Source: B10-G9 sp963712165 (GTDB lineage: Bacteria > Chloroflexota > Anaerolineae > Anaerolineales > UBA11858). From it: a stretch of DNA of 64,000 nucleotides. The notes under the pieces are model-generated. The model saw nothing but the letters and a program-made list of their open reading frames with translations. It ran no database searches and was not told the origin of the DNA. A program made the position numbers and the translations under genes. Where the stretch lies: the NCBI GenBank assembly GCA_963712165.1, contig CAVQGY010000002.1, forward strand, positions 62,001 through 126,000, given 5' to 3'. Positions 57,316 through 64,000 of this stretch are shown piece after piece (the first letter of the stretch is position 1; every line of letters begins with the position of its first letter).

Positions 57316-57681
57316 ATGTTTAGAAAATTTTTTGAAGCAGAAGAAGGTTTTACCCTCGTAGAACTGCTGGTAACCATTGCCATCCTGGCAGTCCTGTTTG
57401 GTATCGTCACCCTCACCCTCAGTGGTGTTGGCGACAATGCCGAAGATGCAGTCACCATTGCAGAATGCGCAGTCGTCCAGTCTGCGATGGACATCTGGCT
57501 GGCAGCTGATACAGGAAATCTGGCTTTGCTCGTTGAACGAGTAGTCGGTGATGTTGATGTGATTGCCGCCGCAGATGCCGATGCAGCCTTTGCAGTTGCC
57601 TACATCCGCGACCTGCCTACAGCCTATGAGTATTACTGGGATGACACCGGCGATGTTACCTGCGCAAATGTGACACCCTAA
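57316..57681 (+). CDS. Major type IV pilin
   Basis: 121 residues. Leader MFRKFFEAEEG, cleavage before FTLVELLVTIAILAVLFGIV with Glu5, then a compact acidic globular domain ending YEYYWDDTGDVTCANVTP. Short, with very few lysines, like the small pilins of monoderms. GGAGG stands before ATG 57316; an upstream ATG at 57301 lies before that site and is rejected. Its own promoter region and terminator suggest strong separate expression. Confidence 0.9.
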   Translation: MFRKFFEAEEGFTLVELLVTIAILAVLFGIVTLTLSGVGDNAEDAVTIAECAVVQSAMDIWLAADTGNLALLVERVVGDVDVIAAADADAAFAVAYIRDLPTAYEYYWDDTGDVTCANVTP

Positions 57682-57710
57682 TTCTCAGTAATAACTACAA
57701 TTACAAAAAG

Positions 57711-57738
57711 ATCACCGCTCCGGCGGTGATTTTTTTTG
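57711..57738 (+). terminator. Terminator of the major pilin gene
   Basis: ATCACCGC/GCGGTGAT hairpin with a four-base loop followed by T8. Confidence 0.92.
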
Positions 57739-57896
57739 ATTAAGCCATCTGAAGTTGATAAAAACAGCCTGATCAAATAGGGTTTCCAGGGGCCTCATAA
57801 CCAGGGATGTTTGCGGAGTATGATAGAATCAGTTTTTATCTATGAATATCGTGATACTTTTCAATATTATTTACTGGTTTTTCCCCGGAGGGATTG

Positions 57897-58316
57897 ATGG
57901 GTGGACAGGACAAAACGGCATTAACAAATGAAATCAAATCAAGCCTCAAAAAGGCTGAGCAGGTAGTATCTAAGCAGAAGAAAACCAACACAGGCACCCT
58001 GGTCACCAGCTTTACCCTTTCCGCCACGGCAACCTTGGTGGCTGGGATCACTTCAGCCGCGGGCCCTGTGATCGGATCCGGCATCGAGGCCTGGAGGGCA
58101 GCCTGTATCCTGGCTGCAGCCCTCAGTTTTGGCTCGACCCTCATCACCGGGATCAGTCAGCAGCTGAAATTAAACGATCGATTGGAGGAAGCGTCCTTGT
58201 GTGCCGCCAAACTACGGGCCCTTGATATCGGCCTTACAGTTGGCAGCCGGCTATGGGACGATGCCGCCAGGGAATATGAAGAAATCGCAAAAACATATCC
58301 TCAGCTGATCAGCTAG
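57897..58316 (+). CDS. Small two-helix membrane protein, SLATT/DUF4231-like
   Basis: 139 residues. Two adjacent membrane segments (about 37-60 and 70-92) lie between amphipathic helices; the C-terminal RLWDDAAREYEEIAKTYPQL resembles SLATT-type proteins, which are often pore-forming parts of conflict systems. No nuclease or cyclase partner is next to it, so the assignment is tentative. ATG 57897 follows CGGAGGG. Confidence 0.5.
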   Translation: MGGQDKTALTNEIKSSLKKAEQVVSKQKKTNTGTLVTSFTLSATATLVAGITSAAGPVIGSGIEAWRAACILAAALSFGSTLITGISQQLKLNDRLEEASLCAAKLRALDIGLTVGSRLWDDAAREYEEIAKTYPQLIS

Positions 58317-58349
58317 ATCGAGAAATTGATCCAGCCGGTAAGCTTCCAG

Positions 58350-58402
58350 GCACGACCTCCGAGGTTGACCCGACCTCCGAGGTTGGCGCGACCTCGGAGG
58401 TT
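58350..58402. repeat. CCTCCGAGG palindrome repeat, left cluster
   Basis: Three close copies of CGACCTCCGAGGTTG or its reverse (CGACCTCGGAGGTTG), 9-bp palindromic core, before the M50 gene. Confidence 0.85.
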
Positions 58403-58471
58403 GAGAGATCCCTGGTAAGTTTAGCCCCTCATTTATCATCTATATACTAGAAGACAATCAGGAGATCACCT

Positions 58472-59615
58472 ATGAACAACGCTATTAAGGTTATTTAAGA
58501 TTCGCGGCATTGATATCAAGATGCACTTCACCTTCCCTTTGATCCTGATCTGGGCCGGGTTATCATTCGGCCTGTTCCGCAATGGCGGCGTGGAAGGCGC
58601 CATTTATGGGGTCCTGGTAACCTCGTTGGTATTTGTGATCGTCATCCTGCACGAACTGGGGCACAGCATCGCCGCTCAATACTACCGTGTGCCAGTCAAG
58701 CAGATCGTTTTACTTCCGATTGGCGGAGTGGCCCAGCTGGAAGAGATCCCCGAGGATCCCAAAAAGGAACTAGTAATCGCTACCGCTGGTCCCCTGGTTA
58801 ACTTTATCCTGGCAATCATCCTGATTCTGATTGCACCCCTGCTCGGTCAGTCATTTTCCACTGCGAGCTTCTTAACTCTTACCGATACGATAGGTGTATT
58901 ATCTTTCTCATCGATCTTTTTATACGTGTTCATTACCAACCTGTTCATCGGAGTGTTCAATCTCATTCCGGCCTATCCCATGGATGGCGGAAGGATCCTG
59001 CGGGCCTTGATGGCAACTCAGCTTTCCTACACCAGGGCTACAACGATCGCTGTGATAATCGGGCAAATTCTTTCCTGGGGTTTCGGGTTGTGGGGATTTC
59101 TGAGCGGGAACTATTTCCTGATCATCCTGGCCTTCTTTATCTACTCTGGCGCGGGCCAGGAGGGCAGAATGGTCCAAACTAAACATATCCTGGGAGATCT
59201 TCGGGTAGAGCAGGCCTACTCCCGCAATGTCCAGTCGATCAGTCTTAATGAACCCCTGGAAACAGCTCTGCACGCCACCTTAAATTCATTCCAGTCCAGT
59301 TTCCCGATCTGCAACGAGGGGGAACTCGTTGGAATGTTGCCTTACAGCAACCTGGTGCGCGCCCTTGAGAAAAAGGACCTCCGCACACCCATCCGGGATG
59401 TGATGCAGACCGGGGTCAAACCCATCTCACCCCGGGAGATGTTGATCGAGGTTCAGAAAAGGATGAGCCTGGAAAGAGTGGACGCGCTGCCAGTTGTGGA
59501 TGAAATGGGCAGCTTCCTGGGTATGATCACCAGCCAGGATCTCAATGAAGCTTACCACCTCAGCCTGGCGCTGGACAAAGCTGAACCACTCCGGCAATCC
59601 CGGCAACCTGCCTGA
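58472..59615 (+). CDS. M50 site-2 protease family protein with CBS pair
   Basis: About 380 residues. ATG 58472 with AGGAG upstream gives MNNAI; one frame change near 58488 leads to LFKIRGIDIKMHFTFPLILI. Intramembrane zinc protease motifs HELGH (about residue 60) and NLIPAYPMDGGRILRALMA are intact, with six membrane segments. The C-terminal 140 residues form two CBS domains (DVMQTGVKPISPREMLIEVQ, RVDALPVVDEMGSFLGMITS) that may bind adenine nucleotides and regulate it. Substrate unknown; the class cleaves membrane anchored anti-sigma factors or regulators. Flanked on both sides by CCTCCGAGG repeats. Confidence 0.9.
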
Positions 59616-59617
59616 CA

Positions 59618-59668
59618 AATGACCTCCGAGGTTGGCACGACCTCCGAGGTCCCCCCGACCTCGGGATA
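59618..59668. repeat. CCTCCGAGG palindrome repeat, right cluster
   Basis: GACCTCCGAGGTTGG, CGACCTCCGAGGTCC and CCGACCTCGGGA, immediately after the M50 stop codon. Confidence 0.85.
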
Positions 59669-59841
59669 ATTAAAGAACCATAAAATCCGCCATGTGGTGG
59701 ATTTTCACATTGAGGGCCCTCACTCACAAAAAGAAAAAGATCAATACCTATTGCACAACCGGAATTTAGCTTGTATATTGTGAATCAAAATATAAAGCAC
59801 GATTATTAGACATTTTTTACACGAGAAAAGGGGGTTCTCAA

Positions 59842-60486
59842 ATGAATAAAACTAAACTCATCTCTATATCATTAACACTTGTCCTGATCTTCTCCTCGAT
59901 CCCGAAAGCTGCCCAGGCACATAGAAGTGCGGACCCACCACCCCCGCCTCCCAATCCCAGGACCGCACCATTTTCCGATCAAGAATTAAAGAGCGCTCTG
60001 GTCATCGATCATATAAATGACAGACCAATCCTGGTTCCTCCTGGAGGGAAACAAATCTATCGGGTCCAGGGAACCGATATCTATGTTGAGGTATCTGGAA
60101 TGGACCTGAAAAATGTGCCGGTCAAATCAGTCACATCCATTCGCCCGGATACCTATACCCAGGTTTGTGGCGTAAATATCTATCGGGGGGGCATGTTGAT
60201 GGCGGAACTGCGCAACCGGGCAAGTGTGACCTACTATACACGCTATACGCTGGCCCCAGCCCGTTTCAACTGGATGGATATGAGAGGCACAAGGACAACC
60301 AGCATCTTTGCTCAGTGGACAGGTCTTGGGCAATTAGCTTATCCTGCTTTGATGCAAAGGTTTGAGAATTATGGGTATACTCAAGCTTATGGCAACTTGA
60401 AAATATGTTTATACCCATTTGGCTGCCTGACTAACTATTATTCATCTCGTCTGATCGTAAACAAATACAGGACATACTGCCAATGA
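59842..60486 (+). CDS. Secreted protein, unknown
   Basis: 214 residues. Signal peptide (LISISLTLVLIFSSIPKAAQ-A) followed by a proline run PPPPPPNPRTAP, then a beta-rich domain (LVPPGGKQIYRVQGTDIYVE) and a Tyr/Arg-rich end with four cysteines (CGVNIYRGG, LKICLYPFGC, YRTYCQ). AAAGGGGG ribosome site. No family recognised. Overlaps the next small gene by four bases. Confidence 0.7.
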   Translation: MNKTKLISISLTLVLIFSSIPKAAQAHRSADPPPPPPNPRTAPFSDQELKSALVIDHINDRPILVPPGGKQIYRVQGTDIYVEVSGMDLKNVPVKSVTSIRPDTYTQVCGVNIYRGGMLMAELRNRASVTYYTRYTLAPARFNWMDMRGTRTTSIFAQWTGLGQLAYPALMQRFENYGYTQAYGNLKICLYPFGCLTNYYSSRLIVNKYRTYCQ

Positions 60487-60686
60487 CTGCAAATATAATA
60501 TTGCTCAGTGTTTGGATCCTCTCGGTGGGCATAACACTCGTCTGGATCCAGAGAAGCAACCTGGAAAACCTAACCAAAGCGGTTTGGACGTTGATTGTCC
60601 TGATCGTTCCCATCTTTGGATCTCTGGCATTCATCATAGTCCATCGCCTTGGAGCAGGAGCACCCAGCGACAAATCGTCTCCTTGA
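60483..60686 (+). CDS. PLDc_N-type small membrane protein
   Basis: 67 residues, two membrane segments: LLSVWILSVGITLVWIQ and KAVWTLIVLIVPIFGSLAFI. This is the PLDc_N pattern found at the N terminus of cardiolipin synthases and as stand-alone proteins, sometimes next to antibiotic-peptide or secretion genes. Coupled by ATGA to the secreted-protein gene; it may serve as its immunity or export partner, which is speculation. Confidence 0.72.
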   Translation: MTANIILLSVWILSVGITLVWIQRSNLENLTKAVWTLIVLIVPIFGSLAFIIVHRLGAGAPSDKSSP

Positions 60687-61042
60687 TTCCCACTCATTGT
60701 TGCGGATGGGGATGGGTCGAACTTTGAATATCCGCCACTTATCTCTGGGTAGTCTGAATATTCCGGATCCACTATTCTCATCAAAAACCAGGGGAAGCTT
60801 GTTATCTCAGAATAAATGCGCGGAGGAGTAATTACTTCAGATTAGCAGGGTTTTCGGTATCGGGAATCAATTCCTGTTATCATTCAATAGGCGCCATATT
60901 CAGGAACTACTATTTCCGGACATTGGTACCAATAGAGGTAGATTTAAGCCAAGCTGCCTAACTCCACCGGCTGCCCCCTCGACTTGGCCAGGATCCGCTC
61001 AGGGCAGATGAGTTTTTGAGTTATCTACGGGAAGGAACCTTG
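60687..61042. other. Gene-free stretch
   Basis: No coding region, strong hairpin or known repeat recognised over about 355 bp. The ribosome site GGGAAGGAA for the HD gene is at its right end. Confidence 0.5.
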
Positions 61043-61615
61043 ATGCACGATATTCAAAATCTACTCATCGAGCTGGACAAATTGAAGTCGGTTTATCGAA
61101 AATCCTACCTAAGCGATGGATCGAGGAATGAGAACTCCGCTGAACACAGCTGGCATCTGGCTATGGCATTGATGGTTCTCAAAGATTATATTCCAGGATC
61201 CGTGAATATCGATCATGCCATAAAGATCGCTCTGCTTCATGACCTCTGTGAAATCGGGGCCGGCGATATTTCTGTCTACAGCTCAATCAGGTCTGAACAG
61301 ACCAAGAACGAAGTTGAATATATGGCCTTATTTGAAGAAAAGTACCCTGTTTTTGGTCTGGCGGCAGGGGCTCTTTGGCGCGAATATGAAAACCAGGAAA
61401 CCCCAGAAAGCAAATGGGTCAAGGTGGCAGATCGTTTGCTCCCCTTTCTTATGAATGTAGCCACCCAGGGTAAAACATGGCAGGAGCAGGGCATAAGTAA
61501 AAGCCAGGTGATCACTCTAAACCAGGGTATTCGCGATCTATCACCGGAGCTGTTTGAGTGGATGATGGATAAGATTGAAGAGGCTGTCCAGAATGGATGG
61601 CTGATCGATGCCTGA
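61043..61615 (+). CDS. HD-domain phosphohydrolase (YfbR/HDDC2 type)
   Basis: 190 residues. Metal ligands of the HD fold are clear: NSAEHSWHLAMAL, IALLHDLCEIGAGD, and KVADRLLPFLMN. HDDC2/YfbR-type enzymes are 5'-deoxynucleotidases acting on dNMPs. The normal length (about 190) and single domain fit. ATG 61043 follows AAGGAA; a longer reading from 61016 is possible. Confidence 0.88.
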   Translation: MHDIQNLLIELDKLKSVYRKSYLSDGSRNENSAEHSWHLAMALMVLKDYIPGSVNIDHAIKIALLHDLCEIGAGDISVYSSIRSEQTKNEVEYMALFEEKYPVFGLAAGALWREYENQETPESKWVKVADRLLPFLMNVATQGKTWQEQGISKSQVITLNQGIRDLSPELFEWMMDKIEEAVQNGWLIDA

Positions 61616-61690
61616 CAAGCCGAACCAGAGGAAACCACTTTACAGCGCCACTCGCCATTGGCATGTGTCCAACTGATCAAAACTTAAAAC

Positions 61691-61722
61691 AGACAGTCCT
61701 CCTTGAAGGAGGACTGTCTGTT
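61691..61722. terminator. Bidirectional terminator between HD gene and tRNA-Glu
   Basis: AGACAGTCCTCCTT pairs with AAGGAGGACTGTCT; T-rich on both sides. It can end both the plus-strand HD transcript and the minus-strand tRNA. Confidence 0.9.
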
Positions 61723-61727
61723 TCAGG

Positions 61728-61800
61728 TGCCCCCACGGGGACTCGAACCCCGGTTTTAGCCTTGAGAGGGCTATGTCCTAGGCCACTAGACGATGGGGGC
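61728..61800 (-). tRNA. tRNA-Glu (CTC)
   Basis: 73 bases, acceptor GCCCCCA/TGGGGGC, D-arm TCTAGTGGCCTAGGA, anticodon loop CTCTCAA giving CTC, T-arm CGGGG-TTCGAGT-CCCCG, discriminator A. CCA not encoded. Confidence 0.94.
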
Positions 61801-61931
61801 AAAGCGACCATTATTTTAACACGCCCCAACTCACCCGTCAACAATCCTAACTTATCAATACATCCTGTTTGAACCTCTCTCCCAAACCCTGTTAAAATAC
61901 GATCACACCACTGCCCCTAACTGGAGGAGCC

Positions 61932-62438
61932 ATGTCTAAGAAAGTCACTGCCAAACAGCATAACTCCAAGATGTGTTTTGTGTGCGGCTTGAAAAACCCG
62001 GCTGGACTTAAAGCCTTCTTTTACGAGGTGGAAGGGGATCAGCTGGTGGCGCTTTTCACACCTTGCGAACGTCATCAGGGTTACCCCGATCGATTGCACG
62101 GCGGACTGGCTGCCACTATCCTGGACGAAACCATCGGCCGGGCCATGAATATCAACAACGAGGAGATCTGGGGTGTCACAGTGGAATTCAACGTGCGCTA
62201 TAAAAAACCGGTTCCCCTTGACCAGGAGCTGCGGGTCGTGGGCCGCATCATCAACCAGAACCGCCGGCTCTTCGAAGGCACCGGGGAGATCCTGCTCCCT
62301 GACGGCCAGGTAGCTGTGGAAGGCCATGGAAAATACATCAAGCTTCCCTTGGAGGAGATCGCCGATTTCGATTATGATGAAGAGGATTGGAAGGCTGTGC
62401 TCGACGAGAATGATCCCGAGCAGATAGAATTGCCGTGA
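61932..62438 (+). CDS. Hotdog-fold thioesterase (PaaI-like)
   Basis: 168 residues. N-terminal MCFVCGLKNPAGLKAFFYEV (a short Cys-containing lead typical of this subgroup) then the hotdog domain: QGYPDRLHGGLAATILDETI with the catalytic HGG and Asp/Glu, and TVEFNVRYKKPVPLDQELRV. These enzymes hydrolyse acyl-CoA or acyl-ACP thioesters. Monocistronic; GGAG ribosome site. Confidence 0.85.
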   Translation: MSKKVTAKQHNSKMCFVCGLKNPAGLKAFFYEVEGDQLVALFTPCERHQGYPDRLHGGLAATILDETIGRAMNINNEEIWGVTVEFNVRYKKPVPLDQELRVVGRIINQNRRLFEGTGEILLPDGQVAVEGHGKYIKLPLEEIADFDYDEEDWKAVLDENDPEQIELP

Positions 62439-62499
62439 AGGCGCCCTTCGGGCGTGACCGGTTGGCCTCATTGAGGCCTGACCGAAGACCAGAAAAAAT

Positions 62500-62656
62500 A
62501 GGCTGTCATTGTGAGGAAGGAGCACGGCGACTGACAGCCTGCCCAGAGTTGAGCGAAGGGCGGCAATCTCACTATTCATCCACAAGATAGCTGGGGGATT
62601 GCCACGTCGCTACCTCTTCGCATTCAGCTCAGAGTTCGCTCCTCGCAATGACATTA
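62500..62656. repeat. CATTGCGA-type inverted repeat pair without gene
   Basis: Left arm GCTGTCATTGTGAGGAAGGA to GGGCGGCAATCTCA (with an internal insertion); right arm GGGGATTGCCACGTCGCTAC to TCCTCGCAATGACA. The two face each other with about 30 bp between. It has the same arm order as the GIY-YIG element at 36.3 kb but no protein. The remaining bases from 62439 to 62750 hold no gene. Confidence 0.82.
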
Positions 62657-62750
62657 ATCTAATCCGGTCTCTTTACCCCCGTCGGGCACGCAGTGCCCCC
62701 AGGTCTCTTTTTCCCGGTCCTTCACATGGCCACCCTATCTACCAATCAAC

Positions 62751-63290
62751 TTACGACTCCTCTTCCTCCCCCTGCTCCAACAACGCCTTGAGTCCTTCCA
62801 TCCGGGGATCGATGCTCTCCTGGCGGTGGCCGCAGTCCTCTTCGTTCAAATTCGCTCCACAGGTGGGGCATAAACCCTTGCAATCGGGTTTGCAGGGCCG
62901 GCCAATCGGAATATCCAGCACCGTATAATCGCGGATGATCGGTGTCAGATCGATATAACCATCCGCTGGCAATTTCTGCTCCAAGTTATTGGGAGTATTC
63001 TCTACTGGATGGTAGGTGAACATTTCCGTAAAGCGGATGTCCACGGGCTGCCAGAAATCTTCCAGGCAGCGACTGCAGTCAAGTGGTGTGAGAGCCTTGA
63101 TCTTTCCATCCGCTACCACCCCGTCTTCGGTCACGGATATGGTGATCAGGCCCTTGACGTCCACCAGCAGCAGGTCATCGGGCAAACTCAACTTGGTAAA
63201 AATAAAATCGAACTCCTTGCGGGTTCCAGGAGCTTCCTTAACCAGGTAGGAAACATCCAGCCGCAGGGGATCGTTCTTCTTTAAAGTCAT
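62751..63290 (-). CDS. YceD family (DUF177) metal-binding protein
   Basis: 179 residues. Conserved LTPLDCSRCLEDFWQPVDIR and the C-terminal CKPDCKGLCPTCGANLNEED, the YceD hallmarks. YceD is usually just upstream of rpmF and is linked to 23S rRNA accumulation. Here no rpmF follows; repeat sequence occupies that place. Confidence 0.9.
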   Translation of the reverse strand: MTLKKNDPLRLDVSYLVKEAPGTRKEFDFIFTKLSLPDDLLLVDVKGLITISVTEDGVVADGKIKALTPLDCSRCLEDFWQPVDIRFTEMFTYHPVENTPNNLEQKLPADGYIDLTPIIRDYTVLDIPIGRPCKPDCKGLCPTCGANLNEEDCGHRQESIDPRMEGLKALLEQGEEEES

Positions 63291-63448
63291 GATGGTTTCT
63301 TAGTGGATTTTTTCCCTTAAACAAAGGAAAAATCCCGCCTCTAGTTGGATTTGGTCCAAGAATGATTATATCCTATTCGGTTCTGGTAGAGAACCAGATA
63401 CCACTCTCTGCCCGGAATGATTGGAAAAATGGATATAATCACCAGTAG

Positions 63449-64000
63449 ATGATGGCTCAAGAAAATCTCCGCATTACATCTATCGGCCATATCGCCAACC
63501 AGGCTTTGCGGCGGAGCCCTTCGGCTCTGGTCACCGGCCAAACAAGCCAGGGGATCTACCTCCAGCTCAGTGGAGATTTTACCCTCTACCTGACGAGTGA
63601 TGCCTTCCGAGGACCGCTGACCATAAATATCAGGGGCGGTTCAGGGGATTTCCCTTCCATCCAGATCGGAGATATCGCTGATCTGGCCGAAGGTTATTTA
63701 AGATTCAGGAATTCCCGGCAGGTGATCAGTTTCCAAAGGCCGTTGATCTGGAAACCCAGCCCACCTCCCCGCTATCAACGGCAGCCAGACACGGGATTCG
63801 CTGACTTATTCAACCATGCCAAAATATTACGCCCGGAACAGACCTATCTGGCACTGCTGGAAATGGCGAGAACCGGCGAACATCTACCTGAAAAAGGGTT
63901 AGTGGAAATTGGCGATAACCTCATCTGTCTTTCCAGGTCCCTGAAATCAAGGAATCCTCTGGATATCAGCTTAGAAATAAATAATATGCTGGGTGCTGGA
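63449..64000 (+). CDS. DUF2877 family protein, 3' end beyond window
   Basis: The first 183 residues are in the window. LRITSIGHIANQALRRSPSA opening and SLEINNMLGAG at the edge match DUF2877, in which the glycine motif continues as GPGLTPSGDD. These proteins are often near carbamate kinase or ureidoglycolate-type genes; function unproven. Two tandem ATGs at 63449 and 63452 are possible starts. Divergent from yceD. Confidence 0.75.
   Translation, partial: MMAQENLRITSIGHIANQALRRSPSALVTGQTSQGIYLQLSGDFTLYLTSDAFRGPLTINIRGGSGDFPSIQIGDIADLAEGYLRFRNSRQVISFQRPLIWKPSPPPRYQRQPDTGFADLFNHAKILRPEQTYLALLEMARTGEHLPEKGLVEIGDNLICLSRSLKSRNPLDISLEINNMLGAG

Noticed and set aside
57897..58316. Calling an anti-phage SLATT system
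   Set aside because: Only the small two-helix protein is present; no nucleotide cyclase, nuclease or other effector gene is adjacent.

Overview
Organism. The window looks like a chromosomal piece of a Chloroflexota bacterium, most likely class Anaerolineae; this is inferred from gene content, not from a marker gene. Pointers are a secretin-less, single-membrane style type IV pilus locus, HMG-CoA synthase and reductase next to a DUF35 zinc-ribbon/OB-fold protein, DUF1786 and DUF2877 proteins, many secreted lipoproteins, a Tat translocase and abundant short interspersed repeats. No phage, plasmid or classical transposase gene is visible.

Layout. 1-9 kb (minus strand): a peptide-utilisation locus in which permease and peptidase domains are fused: an M29 aminopeptidase, a DppB-type permease, a DppC-type permease fused to a catalytically dead M28 domain, an SH3-domain protein, and a DUF418 membrane protein fused to an intact M28 peptidase with a further degenerate peptidase-like tail. 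9.5-17 kb: CPBP protease, PgpA-like phosphatase, ferritin-like protein, terpene-cyclase-fold protein and an ABC-2 transporter, separated by repeats. 17-24 kb: Ig-like surface protein, lipoproteins, two beta-propeller proteins and a small tRNA group with decayed tRNA copies. 24.5-31.5 kb: mscL, lipA, a Kef-type antiporter, DUF1786, an NYN-domain protein, a lamin-tail protein, then clustered multi-hairpin repeats. 31.5-36.2 kb: DUF35/HMG-CoA synthase/HMG-CoA reductase and a GAF histidine kinase. 36.2-42 kb: a GIY-YIG element between inverted repeats, tatA-tatC, and a PadR-controlled metal-chelate ABC importer ending in a THEP1-type NTPase. 42-47 kb: a peroxiredoxin-glutaredoxin fusion with an in-frame UGA exactly at the peroxidatic cysteine (selenocysteine), membrane protein, lipoproteins and a thrombospondin-type-3-repeat lipoprotein. 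47.8-57.7 kb: a complete pilus operon (two motor ATPases, platform protein, four pilin-like proteins, PilN/O/M, prepilin peptidase), with a six-bladed propeller inserted in one pseudopilin. 57.9-64 kb: M50 protease, HD phosphohydrolase, tRNA-Glu, thioesterase, YceD and the start of a DUF2877 protein.

Sequence quality. At least ten conserved genes, including lipA, mscL and HMG-CoA synthase, are broken by single-base frame changes, mostly an extra base in a short homopolymer. I treat these as probable sequencing or assembly errors and annotate whole genes across them. The UGA in the peroxiredoxin is different: the frame is kept on both sides.

Most striking: the permease-pseudopeptidase fusion with its partner membrane peptidase, the selenocysteine peroxiredoxin-glutaredoxin, the propeller-bearing pseudopilin, and at least three families of structured interspersed repeats.
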